In this document: piece by piece, positions 43,027-50,778 of the stretch
Position numbering within the stretch: position 1 is the stretch's first letter
Layout: each line of letters begins with the position of its first letter
From: Corynebacterium aurimucosum ATCC 700975
Lineage (GTDB): Bacteria; Actinomycetota; Actinomycetes; Mycobacteriales; Mycobacteriaceae
Length of the DNA: 64,000 nucleotides
Assembly: GCF_000022905.1 (NCBI RefSeq)
Contig: NC_012590.1
Coordinates: 930,001 to 994,000 of the forward strand
Reading direction: 5' to 3'
Translations under genes and position numbers: made by a program
The notes under the pieces: model-generated
What the model was told of the DNA's origin: nothing
Databases searched by the model: none
What the model saw: the letters and a program-made list of their open reading frames with translations, nothing else

Positions 43027-43932
43027 CTACTTCTTCTTTTTGTCCTTCTTGGACTTCTTTTTCTTGCCCTGCTTCTTGCCGGAGCCGTCGCCGTTGACCT
43101 TGGCACGCTCCAAGTCGGCAGCGACATCCGGAACGTAGGCAAAGTCGTTGCGCGGTGGGCGGACGTATTCAGCTTCGAGCTCGGGGCGGTTCGGGATCTC
43201 AGGTACGTCCTGCTCCACGTGCTGGTAGGGAACCGTCTTGAGGATGTGGTTGATCACGTTGATGCGTGAGCGCTTCTTATCTTCAGACTCCACCGTGTAC
43301 CACGGGGAAGACGGGGTATCCGTATGGACGAACATCTCATCCTTGGCACGCGAGTAGTCTTCCCAGCGGGTGATGGACTGCAGGTCCATGGGGGAGAGCT
43401 TCCAACGGCGCAGCGGATCATTGCGACGGGACTTGAAGCGTGCGAGCTGCTCCTCGTCAGAGACAGAGAACCAGTACTTGAGCAGGATGATGCCATCTTC
43501 GATGAGCATGTGCTCCAGCAACGGAGCCTGGTGAAGGAAGCGCACGTATTCTTGCTGGGAACAGAAGCCCATGACACGCTCCACGCCGGCGCGGTTGTAC
43601 CAGGAACGGTCGAAGATGACGATCTCGCCGGCGGTGGGCAGCTTCTCAATGTAGCGCTGGAAATACCACTGGCCCGCCTCGCGGTCGGTGGGCTTCGGCA
43701 GCGCCTCGATGCGGCAGGTACGCGGGTTGAGGTACTGCGTAATGCGCTTGATGGCGGAACCCTTGCCGGCGGCGTCGCGGCCCTCCATGATGATGACCAC
43801 GCGGGCGCCGGTCTCAACGACCCACTGCTGCATCTCGACGAGCTCTGCTTGGAGGCGCTTGAGCTCGTCCTCATAGGCTTGCTTATCTAGCTTCGGCGGC
43901 TTGGTGGCAGACTTCTTAGACTGTGAACTCAT
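43027..43932 (-). CDS. ppk2: Polyphosphate kinase 2
   Basis: 301-aa P-loop kinase moving phosphate between polyphosphate and nucleotides. Walker A EGRDAAGKGSAIKR, lid/Walker B region IVIFDRSWYNRAGVERVMGF, and EEQLARFKSRRNDPLRRWKLSPMD are PPK2 class I signatures. The C-terminal 25 residues are a Lys-rich tail (KKQGKKKKSKKDKKKK), plausibly for polyphosphate binding. A TAAATT hexamer lies 7 nt before the ATG (leaderless), with a perfect palindrome over the expected -35 position. Confidence 0.94.
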   Translation of the reverse strand: MSSQSKKSATKPPKLDKQAYEDELKRLQAELVEMQQWVVETGARVVIIMEGRDAAGKGSAIKRITQYLNPRTCRIEALPKPTDREAGQWYFQRYIEKLPTAGEIVIFDRSWYNRAGVERVMGFCSQQEYVRFLHQAPLLEHMLIEDGIILLKYWFSVSDEEQLARFKSRRNDPLRRWKLSPMDLQSITRWEDYSRAKDEMFVHTDTPSSPWYTVESEDKKRSRINVINHILKTVPYQHVEQDVPEIPNRPELEAEYVRPPRNDFAYVPDVAADLERAKVNGDGSGKKQGKKKKSKKDKKKK

Positions 43933-43962
43933 ACCTCTAAATTTACCGCTTAGCTGGGAGAA

Positions 43963-43985
43963 TACCTAACCGCGGGGGTTAGGTA
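43963..43985. promoter_or_regulatory. Perfect palindrome upstream of ppk2
   Basis: TACCTAACC-gcggg-GGTTAGGTA. It overlaps the likely -35 region of ppk2 and also follows the end of the PepSY gene on the same strand, so it could be an operator or a terminator. Confidence 0.5.
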
Positions 43986-44007
43986 AGTGGGGCGAATTGG
44001 GAGGTAT

Positions 44008-44441
44008 TTAGTCAACCTCGTGTTGCGTCACCGCGCCGCTGGCGGCGTCGACGCCGAGTTCATGTTCCTGGCCATTAGCCTTGAATTCAATCTCCCAGTG
44101 CGGGCCCTTGCCGTCGTCACCATCGTCGTAGTCGACTTCCTTCTCCGTGACGGCCTGGGCATCAACGCCGGCATGGGCTAGAGCTTTCTCGAATGCTTCA
44201 TCGCCGGTGAGCTTCCCAGAATCCACTGCATTTCCGGCGTCTCCGACAGCAGCCGTGTCTGCAGGCTGCTGAGCGTCATCCGCATCCGTGCCCGTCGCAA
44301 CGGCTGTTTCCGTCACGGTTTCCACAGACGCGGGAGTCGGCGTCGGGGCGGGTCGGCCTCTTTATCTGAAGAGCACGCAACCAGCGCGGTGCTGGCGCAT
44401 AGTGCGAGGCCGGCGGCGGTGAAGCGGGAGCGAAGAGTCAT
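44008..44441 (-). pseudogene. PepSY-domain lipoprotein gene with a -1 frameshift
   Basis: The gene starts at ATG 44441 (GGATGAG upstream) with a clear lipoprotein signal, TLRSRFTAAGLALCASTALVAC, then SSDKEADP. The frame then runs into a stop within about ten codons. The adjacent frame continues naturally as PTPTPASVETVTETAVATG and on through a PepSY-like domain (LTGDEAFEKALAHAGV, VDYDDGDDGKGPHWEIEFKANGQEHELGVDAASGAV) to 44008. Adding one base in the GACC-GCCCC run near 44350-44356 restores a single protein of about 144 aa (ADPAPTPTP). Either a real recent mutation or a base-calling error in a C-rich run. PepSY proteins are small secreted or membrane-anchored domains of uncertain role. Confidence 0.75.
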
Positions 44442-44536
44442 TTGGGCTCATCCTTCTTGGTCGGTCGGGCACGTGTGGTGCCCCACCCTAACGAAGCCTG
44501 TCAGTTTTCGCTGAAGATCCTGGATACGACGGAATG

Positions 44537-45415
44537 TTAACGGCCGTGACAGGTACAGTCTTCGCCGCAGCCCCCGGCAGCGGGAGGTTCGCCGAAGCGC
44601 GTGGTGTTCTCAATCGCCCCGAGTCCATCGATGCTGATGCGGGTCACGCAACCGTCGCCAAGCATTGCGTCCTCACCGCGCGCGAAGCCCACGCCTTCCG
44701 GGGTTCCGGTGGCAATAACATCGCCCGGATTCAGAGGGTAAAGGGAGGAGCAGAACGCGATGAGCTCGGCGACGGAGAAGATGAGGTCATCGGTGTTATC
44801 GTCCTGGCGGACCTCACCATCGACGGTCGTGACTAGCCGCGCTGCCTTGCCCGGGGCCCATTCATCTGCGGTGGTTAGCCACGGCCCGAAGCCGGCGGTG
44901 CGGTAGAAGGACTTACCGGCGTGGAACTGCGTGGTGGCCCGCTGATAATCGCGCAAAGTGTAGTCATTCATGATGGCGTAGCCAGCCACGTAATCCAGCG
45001 CATCTTTCACGCTCACCCGGTGCGCACGGCGGCCCATGACCACGGCGAGCTCTCCTTCATAGTCCAGTTTCTTCGTGGCATAGTCCGGGACATAGACGTC
45101 ATCGAAGGGGCCTGTCAGGGCTTCTGGAAATTTGATGAAGAGCGTGGATTGTGTGGGAAGTTCGCGCCCCATCTCCCGGGCATGCTTGGCATAGTTAACG
45201 CCAACACAGATGATCTTTCCTGGATTCGGGATGACGGGGGCGAGGTCGGAATCTTCAAAAACCACGGGCTCACCGGAGAGCTGCGCAGCTTTGTGCCAAT
45301 CGGGGCTGGCGAGCAGTTCTCCTACGTCCTCATAATCCAGCTCGGTGCCCACGTTGGGGCCGTCGATCCGGATAGCGCAGGTTCCAAAACTGGTGCGGAG
45401 AGTAGCGAGCTTCAT
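44537..45415 (-). CDS. Fumarylacetoacetate hydrolase-family protein
   Basis: 292-aa member of the FAH superfamily. ICVGVNYAKHAREMG carries the active-site His region, LDYEGELAVVMGRRA supplies the metal-binding Glu pair, and GYAIMNDYTLRDYQ and GDVIATGTPEGVGFARG are family blocks. Members are Mg-dependent hydrolases or decarboxylases of beta-diketo acids (acylpyruvate hydrolase, oxaloacetate decarboxylase). The C-terminus ends with a Cys-rich GGCGEDCTCHG, which is unusual and might bind a metal. TAGACT lies 7 nt before the ATG (leaderless), overlapping the pth stop. Confidence 0.87.
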   Translation of the reverse strand: MKLATLRTSFGTCAIRIDGPNVGTELDYEDVGELLASPDWHKAAQLSGEPVVFEDSDLAPVIPNPGKIICVGVNYAKHAREMGRELPTQSTLFIKFPEALTGPFDDVYVPDYATKKLDYEGELAVVMGRRAHRVSVKDALDYVAGYAIMNDYTLRDYQRATTQFHAGKSFYRTAGFGPWLTTADEWAPGKAARLVTTVDGEVRQDDNTDDLIFSVAELIAFCSSLYPLNPGDVIATGTPEGVGFARGEDAMLGDGCVTRISIDGLGAIENTTRFGEPPAAGGCGEDCTCHGR

Positions 45416-45420
45416 GCCGG

Positions 45421-45960
45421 CTAGTCTAACGCGCGAAGAATCTCATCGACCGCATCAGCGCAGATGATGGGAATCTCCTGGGCTTCCTGTTTGTTCCACG
45501 GTTTGAGCACAAATGCAGCCGGATCCATGCGGCCAGGTGGGCGGCCGATGCCCACCGAAAGTCGCTGATAGTCCTTCGTGCCCAGGGATTTTGTGGTGGA
45601 GCGTAGGCCATTGTGCCCATGGTCCCCACCGCCGAGGCGTCGTTTGATGGTGGCAAAGTCGAGCTCCAGCTCATCGTGGACAACGATGATGTGATCATGT
45701 GGAACGTTGAAGTATTGGGCGAGGGCCTTGATGGGTCCGCCCGACAGGTTCATAAAGCTGCGCGGCTTGGCGACGATCACCTTGGCGTCTCCACGCCGCG
45801 CTTCGGCGACATCCGTGTTTGTCTTCTTATGAACGGAAAAGGAAGCGAACAGCTCGTGGGCTAGTTCATCAGCCACGTCAAAGCCGATGTTGTGGCGGGT
45901 ACCGGTGTACTTCGGTCCGGGGTTTCCTAGGCCAACGACGAGAAAGGGAGAAGAAGTCAC
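45421..45960 (-). CDS. pth: Peptidyl-tRNA hydrolase (short paralogue)
   Basis: 179-aa Pth of normal length. FLVVGLGNPGPKYTGTRHNIGFDVAD holds the catalytic His, then PRSFMNLSGGP, VVHDELELDFATIKRRLGGGDHGHNGLRS and RLSVGIGRPPGRMDPAAFVL. A TAGAAT hexamer lies exactly 7 nt before GTG 45960, so I prefer this leaderless start over the ATG nine bases upstream. Located next to rplY as in C. glutamicum. Confidence 0.94.
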   Translation of the reverse strand: MTSSPFLVVGLGNPGPKYTGTRHNIGFDVADELAHELFASFSVHKKTNTDVAEARRGDAKVIVAKPRSFMNLSGGPIKALAQYFNVPHDHIIVVHDELELDFATIKRRLGGGDHGHNGLRSTTKSLGTKDYQRLSVGIGRPPGRMDPAAFVLKPWNKQEAQEIPIICADAVDEILRALD

Positions 45961-45967
45961 GCTGCCC

Positions 45968-45973
45968 ATTCTA
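45968..45973 (-). promoter_or_regulatory. -10 hexamer of a leaderless promoter (short pth)
   Basis: TAGAAT on the minus strand, 7 nt before GTG 45960; it decides the start. Confidence 0.55.
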
Positions 45974-45999
45974 AACAGCGCAAGGGCGAAAACGGCGAA

Positions 46000-46035
46000 C
46001 CGCGCCCGTCCCCAGAAAGCTGGGGGCGGACGCGG
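46000..46035 (-). terminator. Terminator of rplY
   Basis: CCGCGTCCG...CCCC pairs with GGGG...CGGGCGCGG (two mismatches) with a short loop, followed on the minus strand by TTCGCCGTTTTCG. Confidence 0.65.
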
Positions 46036-46059
46036 TGCGTTAGATAGGTGAGGGGAGGT

Positions 46060-46716
46060 TTACTCCTCGTCCTTCTTCTCCTCGGAAGCGGACTCATCGG
46101 CGGACTCGGCGCCAGCCTCAGCGCCACCTTCCTCAGCAGCCTCAGCGGCAGCCTCGACGTCCTCATCAACCTCCGGCTCGGAGATGGAGACGATGACGGT
46201 GTCTTCCTCGGCGGCAAGGGTGGTGCCCTCCGGCAGGGAAACCTCGCCAGCGGTGACCACGGTGCCGTCCTCGAGGCCCTCGATGGACACGACGATCTCT
46301 TCCGGAATGTTGAGCACGTCTGCCTCGACCAGGAGGACGTCGGCATCCTGGATAAACATGAGGCCCGGAGCCGGCTCGCCCTCGAGGACAACCGGAACCT
46401 CGACCTCAACCTTCTCGCCACGCTTAATGGAGAGCAGGTCGATGTGGTCGATGTTGAAGGTCAGGACGTTCTGGTCAATGTGCTTGACCATGACCAGGTG
46501 CTGCTCGCCCTCGAGCTCCAGCTCGAACACGGCGTTGACGCCGTGGTTACGGACCAGTGCGGTCATTTCCAGGCGGTCAACGGCGAAATGCAGAACGTCG
46601 ACGGCGTGGCCGTAGACAACGCCCGGGATCTTGCCTGCAGCGCGCAGACGGCGAGCGAAGCCCTTGCCGAACTCAGAACGGACCTCAGCCTTAAGAACTG
46701 GACGGGTGTTAGCCAT
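46060..46716 (-). CDS. rplY: 50S ribosomal protein L25 (CTC form)
   Basis: 218-aa L25/general stress protein CTC. It begins MANTRPVLKAEVRSEFGKGFARRLRAAGKIPGVVYG, the 5S rRNA-binding domain, and continues with the TL5/CTC second domain (VDLLSIKRGEKVEVEVPVVLEGE). The last 60 residues are a very acidic Ala/Glu tail. GGAGAT lies 7 nt before ATG 46716; a 60-base longer open frame upstream has no ribosome-binding site. Confidence 0.95.
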   Translation of the reverse strand: MANTRPVLKAEVRSEFGKGFARRLRAAGKIPGVVYGHAVDVLHFAVDRLEMTALVRNHGVNAVFELELEGEQHLVMVKHIDQNVLTFNIDHIDLLSIKRGEKVEVEVPVVLEGEPAPGLMFIQDADVLLVEADVLNIPEEIVVSIEGLEDGTVVTAGEVSLPEGTTLAAEEDTVIVSISEPEVDEDVEAAAEAAEEGGAEAGAESADESASEEKKDEE

Positions 46717-46776
46717 GTGAAATCTCCTTGAAGTATTAGGTGCGGCGAGGGCATTTAAACCGTATAGATACGACAA

Positions 46777-46817
46777 AAGCCTGCCGATGGACGTCTTGGA
46801 CGAGTCATCGCAGGCTT
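46777..46817 (-). terminator. Hairpin between prs and rplY
   Basis: Minus-strand stem AAGCCTGC / GCAGGCTT with an inner GATGAC...GTCCATC extension, followed by TTGTCG. Likely the prs terminator or a partial read-through point before rplY. The rest of the 204-bp gap shows only AT-rich promoter-like sequence. Confidence 0.65.
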
Positions 46818-46920
46818 AATACAAGATTCACTGCTTAACTTGTGCTATCGCGTCGATAACGGATTTCTCCCTCGCCGAGACGCACAAGATTTTAGCAGCA
46901 GCGTTGTCGCAGAACCAAAT

Positions 46921-47895
46921 CTAGTGAGTCTCGAAGAGGGTGGTCACGGAACCGTTCTCGAAGATCTCGTGGATGGTGCGAGCCAGCAGCGGGGCAATGG
47001 ATAGGACCGTGAGGTTGTCCCAGCCCTCGGTGGACTGCGGCAGGGTATCGGTGGTGATGACCTCGACAGCACCGCACTCGGACAGGCGCTCGCGGGCCGG
47101 GTCGGAGAAGACACCGTGGGTACATGCAATAACCACGGACTTGGCGCCGGCTTCCTTGAGCACGCGGACAGCGCCGGCAATGGTGCCGCCGGTATCAATC
47201 ATGTCATCGAGCAGGATGCAGTCCTTGCCCTCGACGTCACCGACGACGCGGTTGGACACCGTTTTGTTGGCCTCGGTATTGGAGCGGGTCTTGTGAACGA
47301 AGGAGAGTGGGGCGTCGCCAAGCTCGTGTGCCCACTTCTCCGCCACCTTCACGCGGCCGGCGTCGGGGGAGACCACGGCCAGGTTGTCCATCGGGTACTT
47401 GGACTTGATGTAGTCGGTCAGGATCGGCATCGCGTGCATGTGGTCGACCGGGCCATCGAAGAAGCCCTGAATCTGGTCGGTGTGCAGGTCCACGGACACG
47501 ATGCGGTCGGCACCGGCCGCAGCCAGCAGGTCCGCCACCAGGCGGGCGGAGATAGGCTCGCGGCCCAGGTGCTTCTTGTCCTGGCGTGCGTACGGGTAGA
47601 AGGGCAGGATGGCGGTAATACGCTTAGCGGAGCCGCGCTTGAGCGCGTCAATCATGATGAGCTGCTCTACCAGCCACTTGTTGAGCGGCTGGGTGTGGGA
47701 CTGCATCACGAAGCAGTCTGCACCACGGACGGACTCCTCGAAGCGAATGAAGATCTCACCGTTGGCGAAATCGCGGGCGGTGGTCGGAACCAGATCGGTC
47801 TTGAGCTCCTTGGCCACAGCCTCAGCCAACGCCGGGTGAGCGCGCCCGGTGAAGAGCATCATGTTCTTGCTGCTGCCGGTAACCTTGCCAGTCAT
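46921..47895 (-). CDS. prs: Ribose-phosphate pyrophosphokinase
   Basis: 324-aa PRPP synthase making 5-phosphoribosyl diphosphate from ribose 5-phosphate and ATP. MLFTGRAHPALAEAVAKEL opens the protein; VDLHTDQIQGFFDGPVDHM, VVSPDAGRVKVAEKWA (ATP/Mg) and CILLDDMIDTGGTIAGAV (PRPP-binding loop) are all intact. AAGGGATATC precedes the ATG. It is 24 bp downstream of glmU on the same strand, the conserved glmU-prs pair. Confidence 0.97.
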   Translation of the reverse strand: MTGKVTGSSKNMMLFTGRAHPALAEAVAKELKTDLVPTTARDFANGEIFIRFEESVRGADCFVMQSHTQPLNKWLVEQLIMIDALKRGSAKRITAILPFYPYARQDKKHLGREPISARLVADLLAAAGADRIVSVDLHTDQIQGFFDGPVDHMHAMPILTDYIKSKYPMDNLAVVSPDAGRVKVAEKWAHELGDAPLSFVHKTRSNTEANKTVSNRVVGDVEGKDCILLDDMIDTGGTIAGAVRVLKEAGAKSVVIACTHGVFSDPARERLSECGAVEVITTDTLPQSTEGWDNLTVLSIAPLLARTIHEIFENGSVTTLFETH

Positions 47896-47919
47896 CAGTA
47901 GATATCCCTTTACTTGTCG

Positions 47920-49383
47920 TTAGTTAGTGGTCTGGTCGTTAGCCTTGGCGTCCTGTGCCTTGCCGGCGGCTTCTGCTGCCGGCGTGCCCGGACGCTTCTT
48001 TTGCACCCAACCTTCGATGTTGCGCTGCTTGCCGCCGGAGACCGCGAGCGCTCCCGGGGGAACGTCGTCCTTAATTACTGTACCCGCACCAGAGTAGGCG
48101 CCATCACCGACGGTAACGGGAGCGATGAACATGGTGTCCGAACCGGTACGCACGTGGCTGCCGATGGTGGTGTGGTGCTTATTTACGCCGTCATAGTTGA
48201 CGAAGACGGAGGAGGCACCAATGTTGGAGTAGTCACCCACGGTGGCATCGCCGATATAGGTCAGGTGGGGAACCTTGGTACCGCGGCCAATCTGGGTCTT
48301 CTTCGCCTCGACGAAGCCACCCAGCTTGCCTTCTTCACCCACGATGACGCCGGGGCGGATGTAGGTGAACGGGCCAATCTGCGCATTGCTGCCAATGACC
48401 GAGTCGAAGCCGTGCGTGCGCACCACGCTGGCGCCTGCTCCGACCTGTATATTGGTCAGGGTGGTGTCGGGGCCAACCTCGGCGCCATCGGCGATGGTCG
48501 TCGCACCCCACAGCTGGGTATTGGGGTGAATGACAACGTCCTGGCCAATGGTCACGTTGACGCCGATCCAAGTGGTATCGGGATCAACGATGGTGGTGCC
48601 GCCGCGCATGGCTTCCTCGACCATGCGGCGGTTGAGAAGGCGGCCGGCCGCGGCCAATTGCACGCGGTCGTTGACACCGGAGAGCTCCTCCGGATCGGCA
48701 GCGACGTGCGCTCCGACGCGGTGGCCGGCCTCGCGGGCGATCTCCAGTACATCGGTGATATAGAGCTCACCCTGGGCGTTATCGGAGTTGAGCTTCGTCA
48801 GGGCGTCACGAAGCACGGCGCCATCGAATGCGAAGACGCCGGAGTTGACCTCGCGCACCTTTCGCTGCTCCTCAGAGGCATCCTTCTGCTCCACGATGGC
48901 GGTGACAGATCCATCATCGGCGCGCAGCACGCGGCCGTAACCGGTGGGATCCTCCAGAGTCATGGACAGCACAGTCACGGCGTTAGCTTCGCCGGTGTGG
49001 GCCTCATGCAGCTGACGCAGGGTCTCCGGGCGCAGCAGGGGAACGTCACCGTTAGTCACGATGACGGTGCCATCGAACTCAGGCAGTGCACTCAGGCCGC
49101 ACTGGACGGCGTGGCCGGTACCGTTCTGCTCCTCCTGGACGGCCTGGGAGACCGCGCAGTCTAGCTCCTCGGAGATGGCATCGACGGCGGGGGAGACCTG
49201 GTCGCGCTGGTGGCCCACGACGACCACGAGGTGCTCCGGGTTCAGGCCAGCGGCTGCGTGGAGGGCGTGGCCGAGAAGTGACCTCCCGCCAATCTCATGC
49301 AACGTCTTTTGGGTTGAGGATTTCATGCGGGTACCTGCGCCTGCGGCAAGGACGATGGCAGCGCAGTTCGTTACTTCAGCCAC
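47920..49383 (-). CDS. glmU: Bifunctional GlcNAc-1-P uridyltransferase / GlcN-1-P acetyltransferase
   Basis: 487-aa enzyme producing UDP-GlcNAc for peptidoglycan. The N-terminal nucleotidyltransferase has [22 protein letters not shown] and [14 protein letters not shown]; the C-terminal left-handed beta-helix acetyltransferase has repeated hexapeptides and [27 protein letters not shown] with the catalytic His. C-terminal tail [15 protein letters not shown] is disordered as in other actinobacteria. Start is GTG with AGGAGAAG upstream. Confidence 0.97.
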   Translation of the reverse strand: MAEVTNCAAIVLAAGAGTRMKSSTQKTLHEIGGRSLLGHALHAAAGLNPEHLVVVVGHQRDQVSPAVDAISEELDCAVSQAVQEEQNGTGHAVQCGLSALPEFDGTVIVTNGDVPLLRPETLRQLHEAHTGEANAVTVLSMTLEDPTGYGRVLRADDGSVTAIVEQKDASEEQRKVREVNSGVFAFDGAVLRDALTKLNSDNAQGELYITDVLEIAREAGHRVGAHVAADPEELSGVNDRVQLAAAGRLLNRRMVEEAMRGGTTIVDPDTTWIGVNVTIGQDVVIHPNTQLWGATTIADGAEVGPDTTLTNIQVGAGASVVRTHGFDSVIGSNAQIGPFTYIRPGVIVGEEGKLGGFVEAKKTQIGRGTKVPHLTYIGDATVGDYSNIGASSVFVNYDGVNKHHTTIGSHVRTGSDTMFIAPVTVGDGAYSGAGTVIKDDVPPGALAVSGGKQRNIEGWVQKKRPGTPAAEAAGKAQDAKANDQTTN

Positions 49384-49448
49384 GAGTGTGTGCTTCTCCT
49401 GTGATTGGGGATGTCAGGACTTACTTTTTTCATCATAACGCCTGCGTT

Positions 49449-50708
49449 CTATTTTTCGCGTGAGACCTCCGGAAGTGCGCGGGCACGCCAGGCTCCGAAC
49501 AGCCCAGTGCAGGCCAGGAACAGGATAGCCGCCGAGGGTCCGGCCAGCGCGATCACGGCGGAAATGCCACCGATTACCAACAGAATGACGCCCATCATGG
49601 TGTTCGCAGCCCCGACGTAGCGGGTGCGTTTATCTTCACCGGCCATGTCCACCACATAGGTCTTGCGCGCCACGCGAATGGCAGTGTGCGCCAGGTTGAC
49701 CAGGAAGAAACCGAGGGGCAGTGCCCACATGCTCACCTCTGTAGGCGCCCAGGTGGCACAGGCGACGATGGCCAGCAGGATGATCGCCGCGGTAGCCGCG
49801 CCCCAGGACATGACCAAGCGCGAAGACTTATCCGACAGCACACCGGATACCCTGCCTCCCACGAGACTGGCCAAGCCCGAGGCCAAGACGAAGCCACCGA
49901 GCCCACTCAAAGCCTGCGAGCCGATGCTCTGCGAAAGCACCACGATGAAAGAAGTAGACAGGGCGGACACCAAAAGCAAGGCACGAACGTTGACGAAGCT
50001 GCGGAAGCGGGAATCCTGGGTGTACAGCTTCCAGGTGTCCGTCCACCAGCTGCGGTTCAGGCCTTTCTGACCGGCGTCATCCGGCACCGGCTCCTCGATG
50101 GTGCGGAAGACTGCTGCCGCCAAGAACCACGTGGCCGCACCGATGGCCAGCATCACCGCCAAACCCCAGCGCGGGAGCTCACCTAGTACGGCGAGGATGA
50201 CGCCAGTAATAAGGGTGACCGCGCCACCGAGCTGCGTGGCCCGACCAGTCACCACTCCGCGGTGGCCCTTGGAGATAGTGCGGCCTTGCACGTCCTTTCC
50301 GGTCAGCGAACACAGCGCGCGCAGCACGGCAAGCGCGGCAAGCGCGAGGCAGATGATGAGGCCGAGGAGGGGGCCTTCGACAAGCCCGGCAGCCGCCGCG
50401 ATAATCGCCGCGCACAGGCCCTGACCCACCGAGCCCAGCACCCACAGGCGCTTGCGGGCTGGATTGGACACGACCCAAGGGGTCAGCGCCGCCTGCGGGA
50501 GCATGGAACCGGACTCACGCAAGGGCACCAGCAGGCCGGTGAAGAAGGCTGGGACCCCAGCCACGCTAAACAGCCAGGGCAGGACCGTCTTGCCGGAGAG
50601 CAGTTGATCGCCCACGCCCTGCAGGCCATTCGACCAGACGAAGCGGCGGGCATTGGCGGACTCTTCGGACGATGAGGAGCCTTGGGAGGTTGCAGAACGC
50701 GAAGCCAT
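49449..50708 (-). CDS. MFS transporter
   Basis: 419-aa major facilitator with about twelve helices. Features: GLQGVGDQLLSGKTVLPWLFSVAGVPAFFTGLLVPLRESGSMLPQ at the first helices, a charged central loop (PVPDDAGQKGLNRSWWTDTWKLY), and GRVSGVLSDKSSRLV for the A-like motif in the second half. Substrate unknown. A TAAGAT hexamer lies 7 nt before ATG 50708, which therefore is preferred to the longer frame. Its promoter is back to back with that of the multicopper oxidase. Confidence 0.87.
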   Translation of the reverse strand: MASRSATSQGSSSSEESANARRFVWSNGLQGVGDQLLSGKTVLPWLFSVAGVPAFFTGLLVPLRESGSMLPQAALTPWVVSNPARKRLWVLGSVGQGLCAAIIAAAAGLVEGPLLGLIICLALAALAVLRALCSLTGKDVQGRTISKGHRGVVTGRATQLGGAVTLITGVILAVLGELPRWGLAVMLAIGAATWFLAAAVFRTIEEPVPDDAGQKGLNRSWWTDTWKLYTQDSRFRSFVNVRALLLVSALSTSFIVVLSQSIGSQALSGLGGFVLASGLASLVGGRVSGVLSDKSSRLVMSWGAATAAIILLAIVACATWAPTEVSMWALPLGFFLVNLAHTAIRVARKTYVVDMAGEDKRTRYVGAANTMMGVILLVIGGISAVIALAGPSAAILFLACTGLFGAWRARALPEVSREK

Positions 50709-50715
50709 GACTGTG

Positions 50716-50721
50716 ATCTTA
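50716..50721 (-). promoter_or_regulatory. -10 hexamer of a leaderless promoter (MFS gene)
   Basis: TAAGAT on the minus strand, 7 nt before ATG 50708; it decides the start. Confidence 0.5.
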
Positions 50722-50765
50722 AGCCCGGCTCGCTCCAATCCGGGGTCTAAGGTTCACCTGATCTC

Positions 50766-50771
50766 TATCCT
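50766..50771 (+). promoter_or_regulatory. -10 hexamer of a leaderless promoter (multicopper oxidase)
   Basis: TATCCT, 7 nt before ATG 50779. Explains why GGAGG sits too close to the ATG to act as a ribosome-binding site. Confidence 0.5.
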
Positions 50772-50778
50772 GGGAGGC

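Noticed and set aside
46741..46920. tRNA or riboswitch in the prs-rplY gap
   Set aside because: The stem has no cloverleaf, anticodon arm or CCA-like acceptor, and no known riboswitch core; it fits a terminator.
47914..49164. 416-codon frame antisense to glmU
   Set aside because: Shadow of the conserved glmU gene.
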